DNA from: CAYPEZ01 sp964409985
GTDB taxonomy: Bacteria; Patescibacteriota; Minisyncoccia; Phycocordibacterales; UBA6899
Reading direction: 5' to 3'
Assembly: GCA_964409985.1 (NCBI GenBank)
Contig: CAYPEZ010000017.1
Coordinates: forward strand, 1 to 19,276
Length of the DNA: 19,276 bases
Shown here: positions 5,949 to 14,149 of the stretch, piece after piece
Layout of the letters: each line of letters begins with the position of its first letter
Numbering within the stretch: the first letter of the stretch is position 1
The notes under the pieces: model-generated
The model's input: only the letters and a program-made list of their open reading frames with translations
Told to the model about the DNA's origin: nothing
Database searches by the model: none
Position numbers and translations under genes: made by a program

Positions 5949-6971
5949 ATGTTTGGACTTAACCGAAAGACCATACCAAAGAAGAGTGTTTTGACCGGAG
6001 ATCGGCCTACTGGGCGGCTTCACCTTGGTCACTATGTAGGCTCTCTTGAGAATCGTGTAAAACTCCAGGGGGAGTATCCGCAGTATGTGATGGTGGCTGA
6101 TGTCCAGGCGTTGACAGACAATTTTGATAATCCAGAAAAAGTGCGTGCGAATGTGCTCGAGGTCGCGATGGATAATCTGGCTGTTGGAGTAGACCCAAAG
6201 AAATCCAAGATGTTTATTCAATCACTTGTTCCAGAAATTGCCGAGCTTACGATCTACTTCCTTAACCTTGTTACTGTTTCGCGCCTCAAGCAAAACCCTA
6301 CTGTTAAAAATGAGATTAAGGAGAAGGGGTTTGGCGAGCAGGTGCCTGCTGGATTTCTCATGTATCCCATCTCTCAGGCGGCGGACATGCTCTTCCTCAA
6401 GACCAACCTCATCCCAGTGGGCGAGGACCAGCTTCCGGTCATCGAGCAGGCCAACGAGATCGTCGAGAAGTTCAATCGTATCTACGGTGAGACCTTTCCG
6501 AAACTCGAGCCCATGGTAGGCACTGGGCGGAGACTTTCTGGCATTGATGGGAAAGCAAAGATGTCGAAGTCGCTTGGAAACGCAATTTATCTCTCAGATC
6601 CAACAGAGGAAGTCACAAAGAAGGTGATGCAGATGTATACCGACCCAAAGCATATCCATGCTTCGGATCCAGGGCACGTGGAAGGGAATGTTGTATTCGA
6701 ATACCTTGATATCTTTGATCCAGCGTCAGGCGAAGTTGCAGAACTTAAAAAACAGTACAAGAAGGGAGGGCTTGGAGATGTGGTCATCAAAAAACGTCTC
6801 ATCGGTGTCCTCGAGGATTTTCTTTCTCCTATTCGTGCCCGCAGGTCTGCTCTCGAAAAAGACCAAAAGAAAGTCATGGACATTCTCATGGAAGGAACAA
6901 AAGAAGTGCGGAAGAAGGCGATCGAGACCATGGGCGAAGTTCGTGAAAGAATGAAAATTGATTATCAATAG
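5949..6971 (+). CDS. trpS: Tryptophan--tRNA ligase (TrpRS)
   Basis: This class I aminoacyl-tRNA synthetase charges tRNA-Trp in the cytoplasm. Its 340 residues are the normal length. The ATP-binding HIGH motif appears as HLGH (25-28) inside TGDRPTGRLHLGHYVGSL, and the KMSKS loop is KMSKS (204-208). VGEDQLPVIEQANEIVEKFN is the conserved tryptophan-site region. The ATG at 5949 is chosen because the TGDRPTG strand begins a few residues later, as in the family. There is no proper Shine-Dalgarno, since GGTGAG ends only two bases before the ATG. It is the first gene of the long core set. I see no T-box or trp leader. Confidence 0.96.
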   Translation: MFGLNRKTIPKKSVLTGDRPTGRLHLGHYVGSLENRVKLQGEYPQYVMVADVQALTDNFDNPEKVRANVLEVAMDNLAVGVDPKKSKMFIQSLVPEIAELTIYFLNLVTVSRLKQNPTVKNEIKEKGFGEQVPAGFLMYPISQAADMLFLKTNLIPVGEDQLPVIEQANEIVEKFNRIYGETFPKLEPMVGTGRRLSGIDGKAKMSKSLGNAIYLSDPTEEVTKKVMQMYTDPKHIHASDPGHVEGNVVFEYLDIFDPASGEVAELKKQYKKGGLGDVVIKKRLIGVLEDFLSPIRARRSALEKDQKKVMDILMEGTKEVRKKAIETMGEVRERMKIDYQ

Positions 6972-7006
6972 TGTTGAGTAAAAGGGGATAAGGTTTCATT
7001 TTCCCG

Positions 7007-7015
7007 TGTTACAAT
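7007..7015 (+). promoter_or_regulatory. scpA: Extended -10 element before scpA
   Basis: TGTTACAAT is an extended -10 (TGn plus TACAAT, 7010-7015) ending 6 nt before the scpA ATG, with no clear -35. Initiation at the usual distance would fall on or beside the start codon, giving a leaderless transcript. Confidence 0.5.
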
Positions 7016-7021
7016 CATGTT

Positions 7022-7804
7022 ATGGTTGAAGCAAAAGACAGCTTGCTGTCGGGGAGTAACTATCGCCTGAAAACAGCTCAATTTGAGGGGCCGCTTGATC
7101 TCCTCCTTGACCTTATTGAAAAGCGGAAGCTTCACATCGGAGATTTCTCCTTGGCACAAGTCGCAGATGACTACATTGCTTATATCCGAGCAATGGAAAA
7201 GTTTCCGCTTGGTGATGTGGCGCACTTTCTTGTAATTGCCGCAACGCTCGTCCTCCTCAAATCCAAGGCGCTTCTCCCGCAACTCAAGCTTAGCGAAGAT
7301 GAAGAGGGAAGTATCGACGATCTCAAGAGACGCCTCATGATGCTTGAGAAATTCCGTGAACTTTCTATTGGAGTGAAGTCGCTCTTTCTTAAGAACCGAA
7401 TGTTTTTTCGAAGCGAGCGCAATGATTCAATCGTCTTCGCGCCTCACCCGAGCATTTCTATACAAAATCTTCTTGCGAGCGTTGAGAGTGTTAAGCACGC
7501 ACTCCCAAAGCATGAAAACATCCCAAAGGCGGTGGTAAAAAAAGTTGTCTCCATCGAGGAGATGATGAATAGACTTTCTGTTCGCATCCAGCAGGCACTC
7601 AAGACGTCGTTTAAAGAGTTTTCCGGTCATCATGGTAAAGCTATGACGCGTGAAGAAAAAGTGCATATTGTTGTCAGTTTCTTGGCAATGCTTGAGCTCG
7701 TTAAACAGGGGGTTCTCGATGTGGTGCAAGAACATGGTTTTGGCGACATACACATGGAATCTCTAGACCTTACGACACCTCAATACACAGAAGCTGCATC
7801 ATAA
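7022..7804 (+). CDS. scpA: Segregation and condensation protein A (kleisin)
   Basis: ScpA is the kleisin that bridges the SMC ATPase heads and recruits ScpB for chromosome condensation and segregation. This 260-residue protein shows the N-terminal SMC-neck-binding helices (FEGPLDLLLDLIEKRKLHIGDFSLAQVADDYIAYI), the conserved ATLVLLKSKALLP segment and the C-terminal winged-helix (VHIVVSFLAMLELVKQGVLDVVQEHGFGDI). The length is normal. No Shine-Dalgarno precedes the ATG; a -10-like TACAAT sits 6 nt upstream. scpB follows after 21 nt, the usual pairing, but smc itself is not in the window. Confidence 0.95.
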   Translation: MVEAKDSLLSGSNYRLKTAQFEGPLDLLLDLIEKRKLHIGDFSLAQVADDYIAYIRAMEKFPLGDVAHFLVIAATLVLLKSKALLPQLKLSEDEEGSIDDLKRRLMMLEKFRELSIGVKSLFLKNRMFFRSERNDSIVFAPHPSISIQNLLASVESVKHALPKHENIPKAVVKKVVSIEEMMNRLSVRIQQALKTSFKEFSGHHGKAMTREEKVHIVVSFLAMLELVKQGVLDVVQEHGFGDIHMESLDLTTPQYTEAAS

Positions 7805-7809
7805 TTATT

Positions 7810-7818
7810 TGATATACT
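7810..7818 (+). promoter_or_regulatory. scpB: Extended -10 element before scpB
   Basis: TGATATACT reads as TGn plus TATACT (7813-7818), ending 7 nt before the scpB ATG. There is no convincing -35 and no Shine-Dalgarno. It fits a leaderless start within the scpA-scpB gap. Confidence 0.45.
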
Positions 7819-7825
7819 CACCACT

Positions 7826-8419
7826 ATGAACCTCGCGCAGACACTCGAATCCGTTCTCTTCTATTTTGCTGAACCTAAGTCAATCGATGAGTTGGGGAAA
7901 CTTCTTCATGCGTCTCGTGACGAAGTGAATACCGCAGTAAATGTGTTAAGAGAGTCTTTGTCGAGTAGGGGGATTCGCCTCATGGTTGCGGGAGATGTTG
8001 TGAGTCTGGCGACGATGCCTGAAGCAAACGATATCCTCGAACAAATAGTGAAGGAAGAAAAAGAGAAAGAATTGGGAAAAGCCGCCCTCGAAACCCTCTC
8101 AATTATTCTCTATCATGGCCCACTGACACGCAGTGCTGTAGACCATATTCGTGGAGTAAACTCTACGTTCATTGTAAGAAATCTTCTCGTTCGAGGCTTG
8201 ATTGAAAAAATCGAGAATCCTGAAGATCAACGAAGCTTTCTTTATCGCCCCACGTTAGACCTTCTTCGATTCCTTGGGGTTGCTCGGGTTGAAGATCTCC
8301 CTTCGTATGACGAAACACGTGCTGAACTTGAAGCATTTCTCAGTGCTCCGCTCCCGAGTGAAGACGGCGAAAAAGCAGAACAGGTTATTTCTGCTGATGA
8401 TGCGGCTCCACAAACATGA
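7826..8419 (+). CDS. scpB: Segregation and condensation protein B
   Basis: ScpB dimers bind the middle of ScpA in the SMC-ScpAB condensin. The 197-residue protein contains the two winged-helix domains expected. The second is very clear: LETLSIILYHGPLTRSAVDHIRGVNSTFIVRNLLVRGLIEK, then RPTLDLLRFLGVARVEDLP. The C-terminal 40 residues are acidic and low-complexity, as is common. Its stop overlaps the start of the carboxypeptidase gene by 4 nt (ATGA at 8416-8419), which couples chromosome-condensation and cell-wall genes in one transcript. Confidence 0.95.
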   Translation: MNLAQTLESVLFYFAEPKSIDELGKLLHASRDEVNTAVNVLRESLSSRGIRLMVAGDVVSLATMPEANDILEQIVKEEKEKELGKAALETLSIILYHGPLTRSAVDHIRGVNSTFIVRNLLVRGLIEKIENPEDQRSFLYRPTLDLLRFLGVARVEDLPSYDETRAELEAFLSAPLPSEDGEKAEQVISADDAAPQT

Positions 8420-9405
8420 GTATCCTTCGCGGGCCGTTCATCATTGCTCTTTCTGGAGCATTACTTTTTGGAGTGGCGTTGTCTCTGCGAATAAATTTTC
8501 TTGCACCAAAAGTAGAACCTCAGCCCCCTATACAAAATGAAGTTCAGTTAACCTTAAAAGAACGCGCAGCTGCACGACAGCTAGAAGCAGAATTTAGAGC
8601 TATCCCTCTTGAAGGGAAGGCCGCTGTGGTTTGGAGTGTGGATAGTCAAAGAGTTCTATTTGGGAGATACATAAACACACAACTCCCGCTTGCCTCGCTG
8701 ACAAAAATTATGCTTGCGTATACCGGAAATCAGATGTTAGCAGATAGCGCACGCGTCACGATCACAGGGAGAGATCTCGCAGAGGAAGGGTCTTCAGGCC
8801 TTAAACCTGGTGAAGTGTTCTTGTATAAAGATCTTCGTTCTGCGATGTTGGTGGCCTCACTCAATGACGCTGCGAATGCTATCAGCCGTTCGATTGCAGA
8901 ATCTGTAAGGGATGGAAATGGAAACCCTCATATTGCTATTGATCTTATGAATGCGTCAGCGAGGAGACTCGGACTCTCACAAACAGTGTTCTACAATGAA
9001 GATGGGCTTGATATAGGGAAGGAGCAATCTGGCGCAGTTGGTTCAGCAGAAGATGTTGCAAAGGTATTTTCAGCACTGTTGTCAGAATATCCTGAGACAC
9101 TGGCACCCACTCGCCTAGATGGGTATGCTCTTCGGAGTTTGGGAGGGAATATCTATCAGTACTGGAATACAAATCAGCACCTTGCCGATATCCCTGGAGC
9201 ATTGGGATCAAAAACTGGATACACGACGCTTGCAGATGGGAATCTTGCTGTAGCATTAAAAAAAGGGGAGAAGACATTTGTCATAGTCCTTCTCGGTTCC
9301 TCCAAAGAGGGGCGCTTCCAAGATGTCTCACGTATTGCACGTTTCTTGTCAGAACACACACTCTCGAGCTTGTTTGAAGAGCATGATATAGTTGGAGCAT
9401 CATAG
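8416..9405 (+). CDS. dacA: D-alanyl-D-alanine carboxypeptidase (peptidase S11, low-molecular-weight PBP)
   Basis: This serine D,D-peptidase removes the terminal D-Ala from murein stem peptides on the outer face of the membrane. The 329-residue protein begins with a single hydrophobic segment (about 6-27, FIIALSGALLFGVALSL), a signal anchor. It has all three penicillin-binding motifs: SLTK with the acylating Ser94 and Lys97, SLN at 148-150, and KTG at 266-268 in LGSKTGYT. The rest follows the S11 pattern, including LMNASARRLGL. The C-terminal amphipathic anchor typical of enterobacterial DacA is not evident; the N-terminal helix probably does that job. The dacA symbol denotes the family, since dacA, dacB-like and dacF cannot be separated here. 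It is coupled to scpB and followed closely by mraY. Confidence 0.9.
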   Translation: MSILRGPFIIALSGALLFGVALSLRINFLAPKVEPQPPIQNEVQLTLKERAAARQLEAEFRAIPLEGKAAVVWSVDSQRVLFGRYINTQLPLASLTKIMLAYTGNQMLADSARVTITGRDLAEEGSSGLKPGEVFLYKDLRSAMLVASLNDAANAISRSIAESVRDGNGNPHIAIDLMNASARRLGLSQTVFYNEDGLDIGKEQSGAVGSAEDVAKVFSALLSEYPETLAPTRLDGYALRSLGGNIYQYWNTNQHLADIPGALGSKTGYTTLADGNLAVALKKGEKTFVIVLLGSSKEGRFQDVSRIARFLSEHTLSSLFEEHDIVGAS

Positions 9406-9409
9406 TGCT

Positions 9410-10468
9410 ATGAGTGATGCCATTCAAATACTTTTCCCGTCTGCTTTTGCCTTTTTTGTTGGTATTATCAGCGCCCCAATTTTGACAGGCTTCTTGTATA
9501 AGCATCAGATGTGGAAGAAACGGAGTGTTCTCCGCGCATCTGACGGTGCACCAGCAACAATCTCCCAACAGCTCCATAATGATGAAGAACGAAAGGTTCC
9601 ACGAATGGGAGGTATTCTTGTCTGGGGGAGTACGCTTATTTCCGGTCTTGTATTTTGGATATTGTCTACATTTACAGACTCTGGAACTTTCTATCTTCTT
9701 GATTTTGTAAGCCGAGGCCAGACATGGCTGCCTATTTTTACCCTCATTGCTGGAGCTCTTTGTGGGCTTGTTGATGACTATTTGGTCTGTCGTGATACGG
9801 GATCATATGCTGGCGGTGGTCTCTCTCTTCGGGCACGCATTCTTTTTGTGACGAGCTTAGGTCTCCTTGGTGCATGGTGGTTTTATACGAAGCTCGGGAT
9901 GGAATCAATCTTTATTCCATTTATAGGCGACATTGTTTTTGGTCCGTGGTTTATTTTGGTATATCTTCTTTTTGTCATAGGGATGTACTCGGGTGGGATC
10001 ATCGACGGTGTTGATGGCCTCTCTGGTGGTGTATTCGCTACGATTTACGCAGCTTATGCGATTATTGCTTTTGCAACAGGACAAATGGACTTGGCTGCGT
10101 ACTGTGCTGTCGTTGTAGGAGCGCTGCTCGCATTTCTCTGGTTTAACATTCCTCCAGCACGTTTTTATAATTCAGAAACAGGAACAATGGGTCTCACCAC
10201 ATCAATAGTTGTTGTGGCGTTTTTGACAAAGGCAGTTGCCGTACTTCCACTCATCGCACTCCCACTTGTCGTCACAAGTGCATCGAGTCTGATACAAATT
10301 GCTTCAAAGAGATTTCGTGGGGGGAAAAAGGTATTTATTGTTGCACCGCTCCATAATCATTTCCAGGCACTTGGCTGGCCCTCATACAAAGTAACGATGC
10401 GATACTGGATAGTGAGTGTGGTATGTGCAATGCTTGGAGTCGTCTTCACTCTTGCTGGTGGGCTTTAG
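9410..10468 (+). CDS. mraY: Phospho-MurNAc-pentapeptide translocase (MraY), divergent catalytic motifs
   Basis: MraY transfers phospho-MurNAc-pentapeptide from UDP to undecaprenyl phosphate, making lipid I. I chose ATG 9410 (352 aa), 4 nt after the carboxypeptidase stop, over an in-frame TTG at 9392. About ten membrane helices are visible. LVDDYL carries the Asp pair D122-D123, GGIIDGVDGLSGG corresponds to the NLTDGLDG loop (D199, D202), and PLHNHFQALGWPSYKVTMRYWIVS matches the HHH region and the motif after it. Three positions deviate: the Asn before TDGLDG is missing, the DTGS Asp is Glu256 (NSETGTM), and HHH is HNH (315-317). It is still clearly of the polyprenyl-phosphate sugar-1-phosphate transferase family, and the murG and ftsW neighbours favour MraY. 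A substrate or lipid variation is possible. Confidence 0.88.
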   Translation: MSDAIQILFPSAFAFFVGIISAPILTGFLYKHQMWKKRSVLRASDGAPATISQQLHNDEERKVPRMGGILVWGSTLISGLVFWILSTFTDSGTFYLLDFVSRGQTWLPIFTLIAGALCGLVDDYLVCRDTGSYAGGGLSLRARILFVTSLGLLGAWWFYTKLGMESIFIPFIGDIVFGPWFILVYLLFVIGMYSGGIIDGVDGLSGGVFATIYAAYAIIAFATGQMDLAAYCAVVVGALLAFLWFNIPPARFYNSETGTMGLTTSIVVVAFLTKAVAVLPLIALPLVVTSASSLIQIASKRFRGGKKVFIVAPLHNHFQALGWPSYKVTMRYWIVSVVCAMLGVVFTLAGGL

Positions 10469-10497
10469 GCTTTTTCTTCATCCCACTGTGGGGAACC

Positions 10498-10528
10498 TTG
10501 AAATTGTTCTTTCATTTCAACGTATAAT
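10498..10528 (+). promoter_or_regulatory. ftsW: Promoter directly upstream of ftsW
   Basis: A perfect -10 TATAAT (10523-10528) ends 6 nt before the GTG start. TTGAAA (10498-10503) is a possible -35 with a rather long 19-bp spacer. It lies in the 66-nt gap after mraY; the transcript would start at or next to the GTG. Confidence 0.55.
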
Positions 10529-10534
10529 GACATC

Positions 10535-11629
10535 GTGACTGCCAAAAGACCGTTTGATTGGTTTTTCTTCTCTATTGTACTCACGATTGTTGGGATGGGT
10601 GTCTTTTTCTTTGTTTCAGCTGCGTTCGGTGTCATGGCGAGAAACATGGCAAAGTTCACAGGGATTCTCTTTAATCAGTTTGTCTTCGGTGTGGGGCTTG
10701 GGCTCATCGGGCTATATATCGCTTCTCGTATCCATATCGCTTGGTGGAAAAAGATGTCGCTTATACTTTTTTTAGTGGGTGTCGTTCTTTCGTTCACAGT
10801 ATTTATTCCTGGTATTGGATTTGAACACGGAGGAGCAAAACGTTGGGTGCATCTATTGGGTATCTCGTTCCAACCTTCTGAATTCTTAAAATTCGGAGCG
10901 GTTCTGTATATGGCAGCATGGTGCGCCGCACTTCGTGACAAACTTCATGATATCCGATTTGGACTCCTTCCACTTCTTGGAATTCTCGGTATTGCTGGGA
11001 CTGTTCTTCTCCTCCAGCCTGACACGGGAACATTTCTTGTCCTTGCATCTGGTGTCGTTGCAGTATTCATTGCCGGAGGGGGGAGATGGAGAGATATCAC
11101 CATCTTGGTAGTGATTGGCGTCCTTGCTTTAGGGGGTCTCATCCTTGCTCGCCCATATCTGATGGATCGCATCACGACATTTTTAAACCCAGATGACACG
11201 CATGGTGCTGCATATCAAATTCGTCAATCACTCATCGCTATTGGGTCCGGAGGCATCCTTGGTCGTGGGTTTGGGCAAAGTGTTCAAAAATTTAATTATC
11301 TTCCTGAACCTATAGGTGACTCAATATTTGCAGTCATCGCAGAAGAGATGGGTTTTGTTGGAGCGGGAGCACTCATTCTCATGTACCTCCTCTTTGCAGC
11401 GAGGGGTTTTTACCTTGCCTCGCATGCTCCCGATCATTTTAGCGGCTTGTTTATTGCGGGCATTGTGACCCTGATTGTGGTTCAGTCGCTCCTCAATATT
11501 GGGTCAATGCTTGCCGTCACTCCTTTAACGGGAGTACCACTCGTATTTGTGAGTCATGGTGGGACAGCGTTGGCACTCGCTCTTTTTGAGGTAGGAGTAG
11601 TGTTAGGCATTTCTCGTTACCGCAGATAA
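10535..11629 (+). CDS. ftsW: SEDS-family murein glycosyltransferase FtsW/RodA
   Basis: SEDS proteins polymerise lipid II into glycan strands, with a class B PBP as partner. This 364-residue protein has about ten membrane helices and the family landmarks: GAKRWVHL...QPSEFLK (QPSE 113-116), QPDTGT (from 161), YQIRQSLIAIGSGGILGRGFGQSVQKFNYLPE and PIGDSIFAVIAEEMGFVG, with the probable catalytic Asp262. NIGSMLAVTPLTGVPLVFVSHGGTA closes the fold; PLPF is PLVF here. It starts with GTG, has no Shine-Dalgarno, and follows a TATAAT. FtsW (division) and RodA (elongation) cannot be told apart from sequence alone; position between mraY and murG, as in dcw clusters, favours FtsW. No class B PBP gene is in the window. 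Confidence 0.93.
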   Translation: MTAKRPFDWFFFSIVLTIVGMGVFFFVSAAFGVMARNMAKFTGILFNQFVFGVGLGLIGLYIASRIHIAWWKKMSLILFLVGVVLSFTVFIPGIGFEHGGAKRWVHLLGISFQPSEFLKFGAVLYMAAWCAALRDKLHDIRFGLLPLLGILGIAGTVLLLQPDTGTFLVLASGVVAVFIAGGGRWRDITILVVIGVLALGGLILARPYLMDRITTFLNPDDTHGAAYQIRQSLIAIGSGGILGRGFGQSVQKFNYLPEPIGDSIFAVIAEEMGFVGAGALILMYLLFAARGFYLASHAPDHFSGLFIAGIVTLIVVQSLLNIGSMLAVTPLTGVPLVFVSHGGTALALALFEVGVVLGISRYRR

Positions 11630-11655
11630 CGCCTCAACAAGAAGATTTTTTTAGG

Positions 11656-11661
11656 TATACT
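11656..11661 (+). promoter_or_regulatory. murG: -10-like hexamer before murG
   Basis: TATACT (11656-11661) follows a T run and ends 12 nt before the murG ATG; no -35 is obvious and there is no Shine-Dalgarno. If used, the leader would be only about 5 nt. Confidence 0.35.
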
Positions 11662-11673
11662 GTAACTATCGTT

Positions 11674-12801
11674 ATGCGTATTGTATTGACTGGGGGAGGA
11701 ACAGGGGGACATTTTTATCCGCTTATTGCAGTTGCGGAAGCCCTCAATATACAAATAACCAGAGAGGGCCTCGTTGGTGTTGAGTTGTATTACATCTCAG
11801 ATACGCCGTATGACAAAGACGCTCTTCAAAAAAACAACCTTCGATACAAAGAAATTCGGACAGGCAAAATTCGCACATACACATCAGTAAAGAACTTTAC
11901 TGATAAATTTCTGACATTTTTTGCAGTCATCAAGGCTCTATTCAAACTCTTCTTCCTCTATCCTGACGTGGTATTTGGAAAAGGGGGATATGCTAGTTTC
12001 CCAACGGTCTTTGCTGCGCGCATCTTGCGAATTCCAGTCGTTATCCATGAGTCAGATACTATCCCAGGCCGTGTGAATCGATGGATTGCTCCATATGCAG
12101 ATGCCATTGCTATCGCATTTCCTGAGTCTGCCAAGTACTTCAATCGACCAAATCACACTGCTCTTGTTGGGAATCCTATTCGTGAGGCGCTCAAAGTGCT
12201 TCCTAAGGACACAGCGCACCAGATGTTGCAGCTCGACCCAAATATCCCCACCATCGTCATTATTGGAGGATCTCAAGGTTCTGAGCGCATCAACGAAACC
12301 ATCGTTGATATTCTTCCGAAGCTGCTCAATCAGTTCCAAGTCATCCATCAATGCGGAGAAAAGCATCATGTGTGGATGAAGACGCGCACAGATGGAATAC
12401 TCAAGGAGAGCTCGTACCCCGATCGATATCGTCTCTACTCATATCTGCCTGAGGAAATATTACGGAATGCTGCTGCGGTCGCAAAACTTATTATTGCACG
12501 ATCAGGATCTTCAATTTTCGAATTTGCCCTGTGGGGGATTCCATCGATCCTGATCCCGCTTCCAATCGCAAGAGAAGATCATCAAAAAGAAAATGCATAC
12601 AGTTATGCAAGAACGGGTGCGTGTGTTGTTGTCGAAGAGGCAAATCTCAAACCTGAGATTCTCTATCATCTCATTGACGACTCTTTCGCACACCCAGAAA
12701 CTCTTGAGAAAATGAGAGCAGGGTGTCAAACATTTGCTCACCCAGACGCAGCTGAAAAAATCGCAGCCCTCCTACTTTCTATCGGAAAATCACATGGATA
12801 A
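11674..12801 (+). CDS. murG: UDP-GlcNAc:lipid I GlcNAc transferase (MurG)
   Basis: MurG adds GlcNAc to lipid I on the inner membrane face to give lipid II. The GT-B glycosyltransferase of 375 residues has the diagnostic N-terminal loop GGGTGGH (7-13), FGKGGYASFP in the acceptor domain, the second glycine loop IGGSQGSERIN (GSQG 199-202), and the UDP-GlcNAc site ARSGSSIFE (275-283, Glu283) with HQKEN (303-307) after PLPIARED. The acceptor-side HESD (VVIHESDTIPG) is also present, usually HEQN, a mild variation. Its last 8 nt overlap the gltX start, so the two genes are translated from one message. The upstream gap to ftsW is 44 nt. Confidence 0.95.
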   Translation: MRIVLTGGGTGGHFYPLIAVAEALNIQITREGLVGVELYYISDTPYDKDALQKNNLRYKEIRTGKIRTYTSVKNFTDKFLTFFAVIKALFKLFFLYPDVVFGKGGYASFPTVFAARILRIPVVIHESDTIPGRVNRWIAPYADAIAIAFPESAKYFNRPNHTALVGNPIREALKVLPKDTAHQMLQLDPNIPTIVIIGGSQGSERINETIVDILPKLLNQFQVIHQCGEKHHVWMKTRTDGILKESSYPDRYRLYSYLPEEILRNAAAVAKLIIARSGSSIFEFALWGIPSILIPLPIAREDHQKENAYSYARTGACVVVEEANLKPEILYHLIDDSFAHPETLEKMRAGCQTFAHPDAAEKIAALLLSIGKSHG

Positions 12802-14149
12802 TACACGAAATATTGTTACACGTTTTGCTCCGAGTCCCACAGGACTGCTTCACAGCGGGAACTATCGTACGGCGATTTTCTCCTACTTGTATGCTCGTCA
12901 ACAGAATGGAAAATTTATTCTGAGGATTGAGGATACCGATCGCGAACGCTCAGAAAAAGTCTATGAGGAAAATATTCTCGAAAGCCTCGAATGGCTAGGG
13001 ATCGAGTACGATGAGCTCTATCGTCAGAGCGACAGGCTTTATGAACACACCGCAGCGCTAGAGAAGTTGATTGCAGAGGAAAAGGCATATGTCTCACGAG
13101 AAGAAGCAAAAGATGGTTCAGGTACAATCAAAGAAATTGTTCGTTTTAAAAATCCAGGCACAGTGGTGACATTCACAGATGTGTTACGCGGGTCCATCAC
13201 GATGAATACGAGTGATCTCGGTGACTTTGTGATTGCAAAAAACGTACAGGAACCACTTTTTCACCTAGCGGTGGTTGTTGATGATGCGCAAATGGGGGTG
13301 ACACATATTATTCGCGGGGAAGATCATATTGCAAATACTCCGCGCCAACTACTTCTCTATGACGCCTTAGGGTACTCACGACCTGAATATGTGCATTTAC
13401 CTCTCATCCTTTCGCCTGATCGCACCAAGCTTTCAAAACGTAAGGGAGCACGTGCTCTTACAGAATATCGAGATGAGGGGTACCTACCGGAGTCGGTGAT
13501 GAATTTTCTCGCACTTCTAGGGTGGAACCCTGGGGATGATCGTGAATTTTTTACCAAAGAAGAACTAGTTAAAGAATTTTCATTTGGAAAACTCCAAAAA
13601 GGAGCTGCGGTGTTTAATCTTGAAAAGCTCGATTGGTTTAATGCGGAATATATCAAAAGGATGTCTCGGGAAAATTTTATGATGTATATGCAGCCCTTTA
13701 CCACAGCACTAGAAAAGAAGCACGGAGCACTTACAGAAGCGTTTTTAACCTACATGGTTACTATACTTCAGCACAGTATGGTGAAGCGTGCTGACGTGCT
13801 GAAACTCTCCGATGACGGAGAGTTTGATTACCTCTTTTCGCTCAATGAAATTTCTCAAGTCGGGCTTTTGGCAAAAGAGACACTTGATGCGCATGAGACA
13901 AAAATCCATCTCGCACATGTGGTTGAGCTTTTGTCAAAACATGAAGAATGGACTGATACCGCCATAAAAGCACTTGTGATGAATTATGCGGATGAAAAAG
14001 GGAGAAAAAACGTTCTCTGGCCGATGCGGTATGCGCTGTCTGGTCGGGATAAGTCACCAGATCCTTTCTTCTTGGCATATATACTAGGGAAACATGAATC
14101 AATTCGTCGTCTCGAGAATGCACAAAAACTCCTTTCGTCAGCACCTTAA
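12794..14149 (+). CDS. gltX: Glutamate--tRNA ligase (GluRS)
   Basis: This class I synthetase charges tRNA-Glu. Many bacteria also use it to mischarge tRNA-Gln for GatCAB repair; whether it is non-discriminating cannot be read here. I chose ATG 12794 (451 aa), because the conserved VTRFAPSPTG strand begins at residue 8; an in-frame start at 12734 would add 20 residues inside murG. The HIGH motif reads HSGN (20-23), ILRIEDTDRER follows, IRGEDHIANTPRQLLLYDALG is the amino-acid site, and the KMSKS loop is KLSKR (212-216). The C-terminal helical anticodon-binding part is present and the whole is slightly short for the family. It overlaps murG by 8 nt, and the next gene overlaps its 3' end. Confidence 0.95.
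   Translation: MDNTRNIVTRFAPSPTGLLHSGNYRTAIFSYLYARQQNGKFILRIEDTDRERSEKVYEENILESLEWLGIEYDELYRQSDRLYEHTAALEKLIAEEKAYVSREEAKDGSGTIKEIVRFKNPGTVVTFTDVLRGSITMNTSDLGDFVIAKNVQEPLFHLAVVVDDAQMGVTHIIRGEDHIANTPRQLLLYDALGYSRPEYVHLPLILSPDRTKLSKRKGARALTEYRDEGYLPESVMNFLALLGWNPGDDREFFTKEELVKEFSFGKLQKGAAVFNLEKLDWFNAEYIKRMSRENFMMYMQPFTTALEKKHGALTEAFLTYMVTILQHSMVKRADVLKLSDDGEFDYLFSLNEISQVGLLAKETLDAHETKIHLAHVVELLSKHEEWTDTAIKALVMNYADEKGRKNVLWPMRYALSGRDKSPDPFFLAYILGKHESIRRLENAQKLLSSAP
14080..14085 (+). promoter_or_regulatory. -10-like hexamer inside the 3' end of gltX
   Basis: TATACT ends 8 nt before the ATG at 14094 of the M23 peptidase gene. It has no good -35 and lies in gltX coding sequence, so it may be chance. 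The same spacing recurs before other genes of the cluster. Confidence 0.3.

Noticed and set aside
9392..9409. TTG start for mraY
   Set aside because: It overlaps the carboxypeptidase end; ATG 9410 gives the expected short N-terminus.
10469..10500. T-rich stretch and CCCA-CTG-TGGG hairpin after mraY as a terminator
   Set aside because: The stem is 4 bp with a 3-nt loop and the T run comes before, not after, it.
12734..12793. Earlier start for gltX
   Set aside because: It would add 20 residues within murG that do not belong to GluRS; the conserved strand starts just after ATG 12794.
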